The notes beneath the pieces were generated by a model that saw only the letters and a list, made by a program, of their open reading frames with translations, had not been told where the DNA came from and searched no databases. Shown here piece by piece: positions 1 to 8,493 of a stretch of DNA of 64,000 bases. The translations under genes were made by a program, and so were the position numbers. Origin of the DNA: Chitinophaga silvatica (GTDB taxonomy: Bacteria > Bacteroidota > Bacteroidia > Chitinophagales > Chitinophagaceae); assembly GCF_003419895.1 (NCBI RefSeq), contig NZ_QPMM01000014.1, positions 62,001 through 126,000 of the forward strand, written 5' to 3'. How positions within the stretch are numbered: the stretch's first letter is position 1; every line of letters begins with the position of its first letter.

Positions 1-2
1 CA

Positions 3-116
3 ACGTTTTCAGATAGGAAACTCTCGGAGATGTTTAAAGAAAAGCCATATTACCGCCTGGGTACAAATTATTATCTGAGTACCGGCTTGCGATGGAATTT
101 TATTCCACGTAAATAA
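3..116 (+). CDS. C-terminal end of an outer-membrane beta-barrel protein (partial)
   Basis: An open frame enters from the left edge and stops with TAA at 114-116. The visible 37 residues end in alternating aromatic and polar residues (YYRLGTNYYLSTGLRWNF, then IPRK), which is the pattern of the last strands of a Bacteroidota outer-membrane barrel. The protein class is inferred from this tail only; whether it is a TonB-dependent receptor or a smaller porin-like barrel cannot be decided here. Confidence 0.5.
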   Translation, partial: TFSDRKLSEMFKEKPYYRLGTNYYLSTGLRWNFIPRK

Positions 117-168
117 AGAAGTCCGTATTATCGGGCTGCTTTATTTATCATTAAGTGCTTCATTATAA

Positions 169-199
169 AAGTCCTTGCAGCTAACAGCTGCAAGGACTT
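169..199. terminator. Bidirectional terminator hairpin
   Basis: Perfect 14-bp stem, AAGTCCTTGCAGCT at 169-182 and its complement at 186-199, with a 3-nt loop. It sits between the convergent ends of the barrel gene and gapN and probably ends both transcripts. Confidence 0.7.
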
Positions 200-205
200 A
201 ACCAA

Positions 206-1828
206 CTAGAAAATATAATTTGTACTTAGGAAGTCTGAGCTATGTTCTTTCAGAATTTCTTCGAGCAATTGCTTATTGGTATCATTCATTTTAGTAGCTA
301 CTAATGAACGGATCGAGAAGGAGCGGAGTGCATCGTGAACAGATAGCGTTCCTTCGGCGCTGTCTTTCCGCCCTGTGAATGGAAATACATCCGGTCCACG
401 CTGGCACTGACAATTGATGTTTACCCTGCTTACCTGGTTGACCAGCGGATCGATCAGCGACGCTACCTCGTTAGGATTGTTGCTGAAGATACTAACCTGT
501 TGTCCGTGTGGCGACTCTATCAGGTAATCAATTGTTTCCTCAATTTCATCGTAAGGAACAATAGGAATTACCGGACCAAATTGCTCTTCCCTGTAAAGCT
601 TCATTTTATTATTTACTGGATATACTACTGCCGGGAATACAAATGACTCGGCTGTAATACCTCCGTTTTCATTTACAACAGCGGCACCATGAGCTTTTGC
701 ATCCTCCAATACTTCACGGATATACGCAGGTTTACCTGGTTCGGCTACTGGCGTGAGTTGTACGCCTTTTGTCCATGGCATTCCACATTTCAGTTTGCTG
801 ATTGCTTCACTTAATTGCTTATTGAAATCGATTGCAATTGAACGGTGTACAAAAAGGATTTTAATGGCTGTACAACGTTGACCATTATACGATAAAGCAC
901 CCAGTATACATTCATTTACGGCTACCTGGATGTCTGCATCTTCCGTTACGATAGCCGCATTTTTAGCATCCAGACTTAATACAGCACGTAAACGGTTTAA
1001 CTTTGGATGGTGCTTACGCAAATCATTGGCTACTTTGCTGGAACCAATGAATGCCAGTACATTGATTTTCCCTGTGGCCATAATTCCAGGGATTACAGAA
1101 GCTCCTCGTCCGTATACGGTGTTTACAACCCCTTTAGGGAACGATTCCATGAAGGCACGCAATAACGGATAGTGAAGTAATGTTCCGTGCTTAGGTGGTT
1201 TAAAGAGAATAGTATTTCCCATCAGCAGGGCTGGTATAAGCGTAGTAAAGGTTTCATTCAGCGGATAATTGAACGGCCCCATACAAAGCACAACACCCAA
1301 TGGAGAACGGCGAATTTGTGCGATAGTACCTTCCCTGATTTCAAAGCGGGAGGAACTACGATCTATTTCCTTAAGCGCATCTATCGTAGCATTTATATAT
1401 TCAATAGTGCGATCAAATTCCTTGATCGAATCGGCAAACGACTTACCGATTTCCCACATAATCAGCTTTACAATAAGGGTTCTTTGTTCCGTCATTTTAC
1501 GGGCGAAAACAGAAAGGCAGTTAATACGCTCGTCTAACCGCATAGTTGGCCATTCGCCACGGCCATTGTCATATGCTGTCAGCGCTGCTTCCAGTGCTTC
1601 GAATGCTTCTTTTTCTGTACCCAGGGGATAGGTACCTATAAGCTTGCGCTTCAGCCCTTCGGCAGTTGGAATATTGATAGGTGAATATACTTCACTCACC
1701 GGTCCATCCCATTGTCTCATTTCCCCGTTTACCAGGTACTCTCTCTGATGAATTTCAGAAATACGGAATTCTTCGGGTATTTCATTTTCTTCAACAAAGA
1801 GTTTTTTAAGCTCATCTTGAAAACTCAT
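206..1828 (-). CDS. gapN: NADP-dependent glyceraldehyde-3-phosphate dehydrogenase (GapN, aldehyde dehydrogenase family)
   Basis: 540 residues, the full length for the Bacteroidota GapN group. It should oxidise glyceraldehyde-3-phosphate irreversibly to 3-phosphoglycerate in the cytoplasm with NADP, giving NADPH and bypassing GapA/Pgk. Visible signatures are FNYPLN at 186-191, the catalytic cysteine Cys319 in the GapN-type motif SYNGQRCTAIK, EEQFGPV at 414-420, and the C-terminal CQRGPDVFPFTGRKDS block. The usual ALDH general-base motif E-L-G-G is replaced here by LSLDAKN at 284-290. From memory, related Bacteroidota GapN proteins carry G-L-E-A-K-N, so Asp287 may stand in for that Glu. The ATG at 1828 is the obvious start. 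It is a monocistronic gene convergent with the upstream barrel. Confidence 0.88.
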   Translation of the reverse strand: MSFQDELKKLFVEENEIPEEFRISEIHQREYLVNGEMRQWDGPVSEVYSPINIPTAEGLKRKLIGTYPLGTEKEAFEALEAALTAYDNGRGEWPTMRLDERINCLSVFARKMTEQRTLIVKLIMWEIGKSFADSIKEFDRTIEYINATIDALKEIDRSSSRFEIREGTIAQIRRSPLGVVLCMGPFNYPLNETFTTLIPALLMGNTILFKPPKHGTLLHYPLLRAFMESFPKGVVNTVYGRGASVIPGIMATGKINVLAFIGSSKVANDLRKHHPKLNRLRAVLSLDAKNAAIVTEDADIQVAVNECILGALSYNGQRCTAIKILFVHRSIAIDFNKQLSEAISKLKCGMPWTKGVQLTPVAEPGKPAYIREVLEDAKAHGAAVVNENGGITAESFVFPAVVYPVNNKMKLYREEQFGPVIPIVPYDEIEETIDYLIESPHGQQVSIFSNNPNEVASLIDPLVNQVSRVNINCQCQRGPDVFPFTGRKDSAEGTLSVHDALRSFSIRSLVATKMNDTNKQLLEEILKEHSSDFLSTNYIF

Positions 1829-2069
1829 GTGTTAAAATTTATGTGTACAAAATACACAAATGGGATTTAAAAATGCAATAGAAAGTTTCAATAATTGTGT
1901 TATCAGGTAGAAAACTTTATCTAACTTTTTTATTTTCAACGATTAACCTAGTTTTGCTCTATTGTCTTTTTTATAAGAATTAATACAAAAATTATCTATC
2001 AATCGTTCCCGAAGGGAAATACGTAACATAAAAAGTACCCGGGGAAACCATTCTTTTAAAATCTTTTTC

Positions 2070-2891
2070 ATGCCTCTAATAAAAGTTTTAATCACTGTAA
2101 AAAGTTACCCCAACTTAACCTCGCATTACGACGAGCAACTGAGCATAGCTGGTTTTACCGAAGACGGAACTTTCATCAGAATTTACCCCATCTCATTCTC
2201 CAGAAAAGCATACGACGAACAATTCCAGCTTTATGATTGGGTGGAGGTAGACCTGGTTCGTAATACTCAGGATTTCCGGCTCGAAAGCTTCAGTCCTAAA
2301 TCCCCTGATACGCCGATTAAGAAAATTGGCCATGTAGGAATGAAAGACTATTGGGAAGAAAGAAAAAATATAGTGCTTAAACGCGTTTACCGCAACTTGT
2401 CTAACCTCCTGATGGAATCCAAGCATGAAGCATTCTATACATCGCTGGCTGTTTTTAAACCCCAGCGGATTATTGGCTTTGAAATAGAGGAGGAAACCAG
2501 GGATTGGAATGAAGAAAAACTGGCGAAGCTTCAGGAAGAAAAGAATCATATGCAAGGTGTGGAGAATCCTGAAAATCCCTTCCAGATAATGAAGAAATTG
2601 CCCTACAAATTTTCTTTCAGATTTACGGATGATAAAAACCAGGAGTTGGTGTTACCTATAGAAGATTGGGAACTGGCATCCTTATATTGGAAAGTTTTGA
2701 AAAAGCAGAATGAACAAAAGGCAATTATGGAAGTTCGAAAAAAGTATCTCGAATATATTCGCCACTCTGATTTGCATTTCTTCCTGGGATCTACTCAAAA
2801 TATGCATGCCAGTATAAAGCAACCATTTACTATCGTAGGTTTGTTTCAACCTGCTGTACCACCGAAAGTAATACAGGGAAGTTTATTCTAA
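2070..2891 (+). CDS. Conserved protein of unknown function with C-terminal QGSLF
   Basis: 273 residues, no signal peptide and no membrane segment, so cytoplasmic. The N-terminus (KVLITVKSYPNLTSHYDEQL, then GFTEDGTFIRIYPI and YDWVEVDLVRNTQDFRLESF) and the C-terminal HFFLGSTQ...PFTIVGLF block resemble a widespread uncharacterised family that I recall lying near DUF488 genes in other genomes; no DUF488 partner is present here. The last five residues, QGSLF, look like a sliding-clamp-binding peptide and would suit a protein that acts on DNA, but this is inference. It is 30 bp from the next gene, so the two may be cotranscribed. Confidence 0.6.
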   Translation: MPLIKVLITVKSYPNLTSHYDEQLSIAGFTEDGTFIRIYPISFSRKAYDEQFQLYDWVEVDLVRNTQDFRLESFSPKSPDTPIKKIGHVGMKDYWEERKNIVLKRVYRNLSNLLMESKHEAFYTSLAVFKPQRIIGFEIEEETRDWNEEKLAKLQEEKNHMQGVENPENPFQIMKKLPYKFSFRFTDDKNQELVLPIEDWELASLYWKVLKKQNEQKAIMEVRKKYLEYIRHSDLHFFLGSTQNMHASIKQPFTIVGLFQPAVPPKVIQGSLF

Positions 2892-2921
2892 CTTTATGTA
2901 GTATTTTCGTTTATATATACC

Positions 2922-4523
2922 ATGAAAAGAATGTTTAATGACCTTAAGATCGGGATTCCTTTTTTCCTTTTCTGTACAGTATTATTTGCCTGCAATGGCG
3001 GCAATAAAAAAAGTAAAAGTGCAACATCCAAAATTCTTGATACCACTAATGCTGCACATCTGAACAAGCCGCAGGATTTACAATTCCTAACCACAGAGGA
3101 ATACGTAGCAGGTATCGTGAGCAGACGACAGGCTATTGAAAAACAATTGCCGGGAATAAATCAGGAAACTGCTGCCCAACTTTACCATGTCTTTTCGCAA
3201 TATGTAGATACTGCATTGATAGGCATGTCTAATAATGAGGGAGTGTGGCTCGATAAATATGTGAACTATTATTCAGAGAAAACACATTCAATCAATCCAC
3301 CGGCTAATGTGGAGCAACGAATCAAGCTTTTAGCTACTGCTGGCATAGAGCCATGGGGTATCGGTGAAGGATATACGATATTGCGTTTGGTTCCGACATT
3401 TTATACCGACCTGTTTAAATCTTCCCTGCCTCCTGATTACAAAGCATATTTGCAATTAGTAGCAGATGAAGATACTGTTCTATTTAGTGCTGATGCCGGT
3501 ATAATGATTTCTGTGAATCTCGTAGGAAAAAGAGTTTTGAACTGGGAGAAATATCTGGATGCCTATCCTACCAGCATTTTTGCACCCGAAGCATTGGTAC
3601 TGTATGAGCGTTATTGCTACGGCTACCTGTTTGGAGAAGAAAATACTCCCACTTTTGATGAACACGAAAAATTGAGTTCTATTCTACCCGAAAATAAAAC
3701 AGAATATATTTCCTTCGTCAGACAATATGAGAATACCAAAACTGGTAAAATCGTAAAAACCTTTCTCGATAACCTAACTACTGCCAGGTCGGTACTGGAT
3801 TTACAGGGTATTATAGCACCTCTTATTAAGCAACGAAATATCAATGAGTTCGAGATATTACCTAAACAATCCGATTTTCTGGAAGCTCAAATTGCAGGAC
3901 TAACAAAACCTGTTTATGATACTTTGCCAATTGAAATTCATATGAGTGGTGGTCCGTCTGTGGAGCTGACCAGAACAACCGACTCTATTATATATTTCAA
4001 ACAGAATAATAATATCTACTGCCTTGCAATGTTCACAAACACTGCAAAAGGAGCTGGAGCCCCTGTTTCAGGTTGGGTGGATGTATGGGCTTTCAAAAAA
4101 GCAGATGATCGTTGGCAAACAATTTCTTATTTAATAGAAGCTGGAGGAGGGGGGATGTATGGAAGTTCCGGCTATTTCAATAATCTAATTAAGGTTGGTG
4201 ATAAATTAACCGGTGTTGTCATTGGCGGAGCAATTACTCATATGGGAAGCAATGCTTCCTGGGATGATCTGATTGTTCTTAAAGATGATAAACTGATGAA
4301 GGTGCTGCATCTTGTTACCCAAAGCTCCTACGAAGGCGCTACTGGCATGCAGAAATGCAATGAAAACAGATGGCTGTTAGAACATTCAGGAAAGGAATTC
4401 TATGATCTGATTATAGTATCAGGAAGTTGTATCAATGGTTTTCTACCAATAAATAAAATAACTATTCCGTATAAGGATGGTAGTTATAAAGTACCTGACA
4501 AGTACGAGTATACCGGAATTTAA
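2922..4523 (+). CDS. Large lipoprotein of unknown function
   Basis: 533 residues. The N-terminus is a lipoprotein signal with lipobox LFAC and Cys24 as the lipidated residue, followed by a short Gly/Lys/Ser linker. The remainder shows no motif I recognise. A helical N-terminal half (about 60-330) is followed by a beta-rich C-terminal half with a GGGGMYGSSGYF loop near 410. It is likely to be anchored in the periplasm or outer membrane. It lies just downstream of the QGSLF gene and ends at a very strong terminator. Function unknown. Confidence 0.7.
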   Translation: MKRMFNDLKIGIPFFLFCTVLFACNGGNKKSKSATSKILDTTNAAHLNKPQDLQFLTTEEYVAGIVSRRQAIEKQLPGINQETAAQLYHVFSQYVDTALIGMSNNEGVWLDKYVNYYSEKTHSINPPANVEQRIKLLATAGIEPWGIGEGYTILRLVPTFYTDLFKSSLPPDYKAYLQLVADEDTVLFSADAGIMISVNLVGKRVLNWEKYLDAYPTSIFAPEALVLYERYCYGYLFGEENTPTFDEHEKLSSILPENKTEYISFVRQYENTKTGKIVKTFLDNLTTARSVLDLQGIIAPLIKQRNINEFEILPKQSDFLEAQIAGLTKPVYDTLPIEIHMSGGPSVELTRTTDSIIYFKQNNNIYCLAMFTNTAKGAGAPVSGWVDVWAFKKADDRWQTISYLIEAGGGGMYGSSGYFNNLIKVGDKLTGVVIGGAITHMGSNASWDDLIVLKDDKLMKVLHLVTQSSYEGATGMQKCNENRWLLEHSGKEFYDLIIVSGSCINGFLPINKITIPYKDGSYKVPDKYEYTGI

Positions 4524-4567
4524 AAAAAGAATGGAATAGGTCCTTAAAGCCTATTCCATTCTTTTTT
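4523..4567. terminator. Bidirectional terminator, perfect 18-bp stem
   Basis: Arms 4523-4540 and 4550-4567 are exact complements (AAAAAAGAATGGAATAGG and its partner), giving an A-run on one side and a T-run on the other. It separates the lipoprotein from the convergent membrane-protein gene and should work on both strands. Confidence 0.85.
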
Positions 4568-4582
4568 ATCTAATTACTTTTT

Positions 4583-5092
4583 TTAATCGTTACTCTTTTT
4601 CATTACAGTATAGTAAAGTCCAAATACACTCACTCCAATAAAAGCAAAATAACCAACTGCTAATAATTTAGATAACTTCGGATTTAAAGTACTGCTTACC
4701 AGAGAAATGATGTTATCAACCCTTGTATCAACGCTATGTACCCAGTAATAGAAGCCACCTGCCATCACTATAGCCAGCAAGAATTCGTTTAGCATTGGCC
4801 GTTGTCCGCTCATTCTTTTGAATGTATTAAATGCAGCCAACACAGGAATAAGATAGAATACATACACTAATTTAAGCCACAGCGCATCCAGATCTTTCAT
4901 AAAGAAGCCTGCATATTTGCCTCCATCATTTAATCGCAGAGGGAATGTCCATCCTGTAGCCTCAGTACTAAGCCCTGCAAGATTTAAAGTGCTGTTTAGG
5001 GATGCATTAAAGCCACTAATGGAAAGCCATGGTAGAAAATAACAACCAATTAATGCCAGGGATAGGATTACAGTAGGAATTCTAGAATTCAT
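4583..5092 (-). CDS. Small integral membrane protein, four predicted helices
   Basis: 169 residues. Hydrophobic stretches lie near 6-24 (ILSLALIGCYFLPWLSI), 72-90 (LWLKLVYVFYLIPVLAAF), 103-118 and 140-162, with a basic tail (VMKKSND). The first helix could be an uncleaved signal anchor. It has no recognised domain; the general plan resembles uncharacterised inner-membrane proteins. Transcribed alone, convergent with the lipoprotein gene. Confidence 0.6.
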   Translation of the reverse strand: MNSRIPTVILSLALIGCYFLPWLSISGFNASLNSTLNLAGLSTEATGWTFPLRLNDGGKYAGFFMKDLDALWLKLVYVFYLIPVLAAFNTFKRMSGQRPMLNEFLLAIVMAGGFYYWVHSVDTRVDNIISLVSSTLNPKLSKLLAVGYFAFIGVSVFGLYYTVMKKSND

Positions 5093-5333
5093 TCGGTCAG
5101 GGATTTTTAAATTATCATAGCAAATATATTATATTTTAAGATGTATAATTTATTAGTTGCTTGTCTTCTTATCAAGTGTGGTATAGGGGGTTGATTATAG
5201 AATTTCAGAATTGCTAATCGATATATCTTTATTCATTAATTAGTATAAATAATGAATAGCCTTTTTTTGAAAAATATCGGTCAGTTATGTTATTTTAGCA
5301 TAACGGCTCTTGTTTTATAAATACCTACATAAA

Positions 5334-5627
5334 ATGAAAGAAACCTATTCAATATTCTGGAAAGGTAATGTGGTTGGGGAAGCTACCAATCTAATGTTTG
5401 ATATGTGGTACGGACATAGCAAATTTTCTATAAATGATAGTAGTGAGGCCAAAGAATTTGTGCAATTAGTTTCTGCTCTTGAAGTTAAAGCCGCTTTCAA
5501 AAGCCCATGGACCGGAATAATTTGTACTCTGATTCAAAATGAAAACAAGACTAATAAAATTGATATATTAGCTCTTGGGATGGATGAATCAAACTTATTT
5601 ATGAGAATGGCATTTTCAACTCGATAA
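5334..5627 (+). CDS. Small protein of unknown function (97 aa)
   Basis: The frame is open upstream to a TTG at 5310, but the ATG at 5334 preceded by AAA is the better start. The product is a soluble 97-residue protein with mixed alpha/beta character (ETYSIFWKGNVVGEATNLMFDMWYGHSKF). No motif is recognised. It stands alone, with about 240 bp of A+T-rich sequence upstream. Confidence 0.5.
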   Translation: MKETYSIFWKGNVVGEATNLMFDMWYGHSKFSINDSSEAKEFVQLVSALEVKAAFKSPWTGIICTLIQNENKTNKIDILALGMDESNLFMRMAFSTR

Positions 5628-5817
5628 GCTGTTTATCAAATTGTTGCCCTTTCTATTAATTCATTGAAATGCTTTTCAAGTAGTTTTCCTCCTTAGAACT
5701 TAATTGATAAGTAGTTATTTCTCCAGCAGATTCGTATTTAATTCCTTGTGATGATTGCCGGTTGTGAATCGGAAATCAGTCTATGTATTTCAATCATATC
5801 TGCTCGGAAGCTAAAAC

Positions 5818-6309
5818 TTATTTAGATTGAGTTATGAGTATTCTCATTTTATTGAGCATTTGCAACCAGCTTGGATATGCACCTGTTTTTTGTGCCAGTG
5901 CCTGAGCAACTGTTTGTCTTAATTGCAGTTTGGTTTTACCATTTTCTTCTGTGAGTGTAACAGTAACCAGCGTTTCGCCAGGCCAATCTGGGTCCATGCC
6001 AATAGTAGCCGGATCTATCGGGTTACCATTTTCATCTGCATTTAATAACGTAAATACAATTCTGCTATAAGGTGTTACTTCCTTGTATTCGCCAATGCAC
6101 CAGCAATCGCCGAATTGTGGGTTTGTTATGCAGGTGTGGAATTTTCCGCCGGTTTTAATATTCATTGTTTTAATATGAAAGGTGCAACCTTCCGGGGCAT
6201 ACCATTGCATTAATTTATCCGGATCTGTCCATGCCTTAAATACTCTCTCAATGCCCGCGTTAAAGGTCTCTTCAATAAATACTTCGGAGGTGGTAGTTCT
6301 GTTTTCCAT
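5818..6309 (-). CDS. SRPBCC / AHSA1-like (START-fold) protein
   Basis: 163 residues of the activator-of-Hsp90-ATPase-1-like SRPBCC family, seen from the start VFIEETFNAGIERVFKAWTDPDKLMQWYAPEGC, the GGKFHTCI strand and the SRIVFTLLNADENG segment. The fold is a hydrophobic ligand-binding cup; ligands in this subfamily are unknown. It lies 12 bp downstream of an ArsR regulator, a very common Bacteroidota pairing, and is probably cotranscribed with and controlled by it. Confidence 0.8.
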   Translation of the reverse strand: MENRTTTSEVFIEETFNAGIERVFKAWTDPDKLMQWYAPEGCTFHIKTMNIKTGGKFHTCITNPQFGDCWCIGEYKEVTPYSRIVFTLLNADENGNPIDPATIGMDPDWPGETLVTVTLTEENGKTKLQLRQTVAQALAQKTGAYPSWLQMLNKMRILITQSK

Positions 6310-6321
6310 CGCAATTATTAT

Positions 6322-6684
6322 TTACTTGTTTTTTCGCTTGGTTGTCTGGGTTCTGCTTTGTAGTTCTTCCTGCTCAACAAAACTTTTGAGCGCTTTCAAT
6401 CTGCTTGTCCAGAGCTTATGATATTGCTCTACCCACTCATGCACTTCGTTGAGCTTTTCGAGTCTGGCTTCACAATAACGTTCCCTGCCTTGTTGTTTTA
6501 TATTCAACAATCCACATTCTGAAAGGATTTTAAGATGCAGGGATATGGCCTGTCTGCTCACCTCAAATTGCTCCGCTATTGCATTTACATTAACAGGCTG
6601 TTGAGCTATCATTCCTATTATTGCCCGCCTCGTTGGGTCGGCTATCGCCTGAAATACATCTCGTCTTGCTTCCATAATATGCAA
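6322..6684 (-). CDS. ArsR-family winged-helix repressor (SRPBCC-linked type)
   Basis: 120 residues. It opens with DVFQAIADPTRRAIIGMIA and has the recognition-helix region SRQAISLHLKILSECGLL, then the tail W-x-x-x-Y-x-x-L-W typical of SRPBCC-linked ArsR proteins. It lacks the metal-binding Cys pair of true arsenic sensors. The predicted transcript starts near 6690, only about 5 nt before ATG 6684, so translation may begin at the second ATG (6675, MEARRD). It probably represses itself and the SRPBCC gene through the paired palindromes over its own promoter. Confidence 0.85.
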   Translation of the reverse strand: MHIMEARRDVFQAIADPTRRAIIGMIAQQPVNVNAIAEQFEVSRQAISLHLKILSECGLLNIKQQGRERYCEARLEKLNEVHEWVEQYHKLWTSRLKALKSFVEQEELQSRTQTTKRKNK

Positions 6685-6727
6685 TCATTTGCTTGCAAAT
6701 ATATGTGCAAGTATTTGCTTGCGCAAA
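6681..6727 (-). promoter_or_regulatory. Bacteroidota promoter with paired ArsR operators (GCAAG type)
   Basis: On the minus strand a -33 TTTG (6724-6727) lies 20 nt from a perfect -7 box TATATTTG (6696-6703). Two 16-bp palindromes of 5-6-5 form overlap these: GCAAGTATTTGCTTGC at 6707-6722 (perfect) and GCAATCATTTGCTTGC at 6681-6696 (one mismatch), 26 bp apart. The layout matches those at 14.7 and 43.2 kb. Confidence 0.75.
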
Positions 6728-6772
6728 TTTATTTTTCTTTTCAGTATCTTTCGACCAAGAATTATAAGTCCT

Positions 6773-7213
6773 ATGACCACAGAAGATATTATTATAAAGC
6801 TTTCCCAATTTGTACCTTTCGATGCAATGGATCCGGAATTCGACAATGAGTCTTATTTCTATGAAATGACGGATGATCTTAAATCAAATGAAGACGGAGC
6901 AAAAGCGATAGAACCAATTTTTCGCTTATTGGAGAAATATCCACAGGTCGATTTTGGATCGCCAGGCCCATTAGTGCATACACTGGAAACATTTAGAGGG
7001 AAGTATGAAAAACAGCTGTTTGAATCTTTGACCCGCAGACCCACAATGCTAACCAGCTGGATGTTGAATAGAATTATTAATGCAGAAGAGAACGATGAGA
7101 GAAGAGAAGAATTGATTAATATTTTGAAATCACTCCTCCATAACCCCATTATTGATGACGAAACCAGGAAAGCTATTCAAAGGTTTGTAGATTTTCAGAC
7201 TCAGGATTTATAG
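6773..7213 (+). CDS. Hypothetical helical protein, possibly of an immunity-protein type
   Basis: 146 residues from ATG 6773; the frame reaches further upstream, but that part overlaps the ArsR promoter and reads as non-coding. The product is acidic and helix-rich, with the patterns PIFRLLEKYPQVDFGSPGPLVHTLE and MLNRIINAEENDERR. I recall similar VDFGSPGPLVH...MLNR proteins near polymorphic toxin genes as putative immunity proteins, but no toxin gene lies beside it here. Treat that function as a guess. It is divergent from the ArsR gene. Confidence 0.55.
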   Translation: MTTEDIIIKLSQFVPFDAMDPEFDNESYFYEMTDDLKSNEDGAKAIEPIFRLLEKYPQVDFGSPGPLVHTLETFRGKYEKQLFESLTRRPTMLTSWMLNRIINAEENDERREELINILKSLLHNPIIDDETRKAIQRFVDFQTQDL

Positions 7214-7463
7214 ATATGCGCATACAAGGATAGGTTATAATTACTATTCGAAACTAAAGAACTGACATTTTTACCATCTTAATATTACTATGCATCATCA
7301 GGGGATAAATGCCATTATTACCCTGAGAAAAACTGAGACTTATTATCAATCTATTTCTTTCTGAACAACCCTAAGATTTTCATTGTTATTGAACTACTCT
7401 TTACTACTAAGGATAGCAAGGTCTGAAAAGATTAATTCTATAATACCATAAAAATCAAGTACA

Positions 7464-8285
7464 ATGGGAAAAATTACAGTAAAAGACGGAACAGAGATTT
7501 TTTATAAAGATTGGGGTAGCGGACAGCCGATAGTCTTTCATCATGGCTGGCCTTTAAGTAGCGATGATTGGGATACACAGATGATGTTCTTTCTACAGCA
7601 AGGTTACAGAGTTATAGCGCACGACAGAAGAGGACATGGAAGGTCTACACAGTCGGCCTCCGGACATGACATGGATACCTACGCCGCAGATGTTGCTGAG
7701 CTTACCAAAGTATTAGATTTAAAGGATGCAATACATATCGGTCATTCTACCGGTGGTGGCGAAGTGATTCGTTATGCCGCAAAATATGGAAAAGGCCGTG
7801 TGGCTAAAGCTGTATTGTTGAGTGCTGTTCCTCCTTGCATGGTACAATCTGCTAATAACCCGGATGGGGTACCAATGTCGGTCTTTGATGAAATCAGACT
7901 AAATACTGCTACCCACAGATCCCAATACTTTAAGGATTTCCCCATGCCGTTTTATGGATATAACCGCCCTGGTGCCAAAATATCCCAGGGAGTAATAGAT
8001 AATTGGTGGCGTCAGGGTATGACAGGCGCAATTAATGCCCACTATGAATGTATTAAAGCTTTTTCGGAAACTGATTTTACTGAGGATCTGAAAAGTGTAG
8101 ATATTCCGGTTTTGGTTATGCATGGAGAAGATGATCAGATCGTTCCTTTTGCAATTTCAGCTGCTAAGTCGATAAAGCTTCTGAAAAACGGAACTCTGAA
8201 AGCTTACCCAGGTTTTCCGCATGGGATGCCAACCACTGAAGCGGAAACAATTAATAAAGACCTACTGGCATTTATTAAATCGTAA
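7464..8285 (+). CDS. Alpha/beta hydrolase (non-haem haloperoxidase / esterase type)
   Basis: 273 residues, full length for the family. The triad is visible: nucleophile Ser95 in GHSTGGGE, Asp224 in HGEDDQIVP and His253 in FPHGMP; the oxyanion strand is FHHGWPLSSDDW. It should be a cytoplasmic esterase or perhydrolase; haloperoxidase activity in this family is a side reaction of perhydrolysis. Monocistronic, ending at a strong terminator. Closely related to the group annotated as chloroperoxidase or arylesterase. Confidence 0.85.
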   Translation: MGKITVKDGTEIFYKDWGSGQPIVFHHGWPLSSDDWDTQMMFFLQQGYRVIAHDRRGHGRSTQSASGHDMDTYAADVAELTKVLDLKDAIHIGHSTGGGEVIRYAAKYGKGRVAKAVLLSAVPPCMVQSANNPDGVPMSVFDEIRLNTATHRSQYFKDFPMPFYGYNRPGAKISQGVIDNWWRQGMTGAINAHYECIKAFSETDFTEDLKSVDIPVLVMHGEDDQIVPFAISAAKSIKLLKNGTLKAYPGFPHGMPTTEAETINKDLLAFIKS

Positions 8286-8316
8286 ATAGAAGTACTTTTA
8301 ATATTCAATTTTTTGG

Positions 8317-8348
8317 AAAAGGCAGGACTAAGTAGTCCTGCCTTTTTT
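8317..8348 (+). terminator. Rho-independent terminator
   Basis: Stem GGCAGGACTA (8321-8330) with its exact complement at 8333-8342, a 2-nt apparent loop, and a T-run at 8343-8348. A-T pairs extend the stem outward. It follows the hydrolase gene. Confidence 0.85.
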
Positions 8349-8493
8349 AGTGTATACCCATTGTATAGCTTTTGATTTTTCTAAGGTTTTTCGACTTCCC
8401 GTAAATATTTTCAAATTCCCTTCACCCTTTTTAATAACTCCATTGCCTGAATTGATAGAGGCCCTTAAAGCTCTATGCAATAATTGTTTTTAT

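Noticed and set aside
930..1631. Plus-strand frames opposite gapN
   Set aside because: Shadow frames of a strongly supported aldehyde dehydrogenase gene.
5231..5268. ATTCATTA/TAATGAAT hairpin followed by seven T
   Set aside because: Stem is only A+T-rich 8 bp with an 11-nt loop and precedes rather than follows a gene; too weak to call a terminator.
5628..5817. Possible decayed coding sequence on the minus strand (KYESAGEITTYQLSSKEE in one frame)
   Set aside because: Short, no recognisable family and no supporting start; could be chance.
8350..8493. In-frame upstream extension of the Tsp/Prc protease gene
   Set aside because: It would place 48 residues before a clean signal peptide; ATG 8494 is the sensible start.
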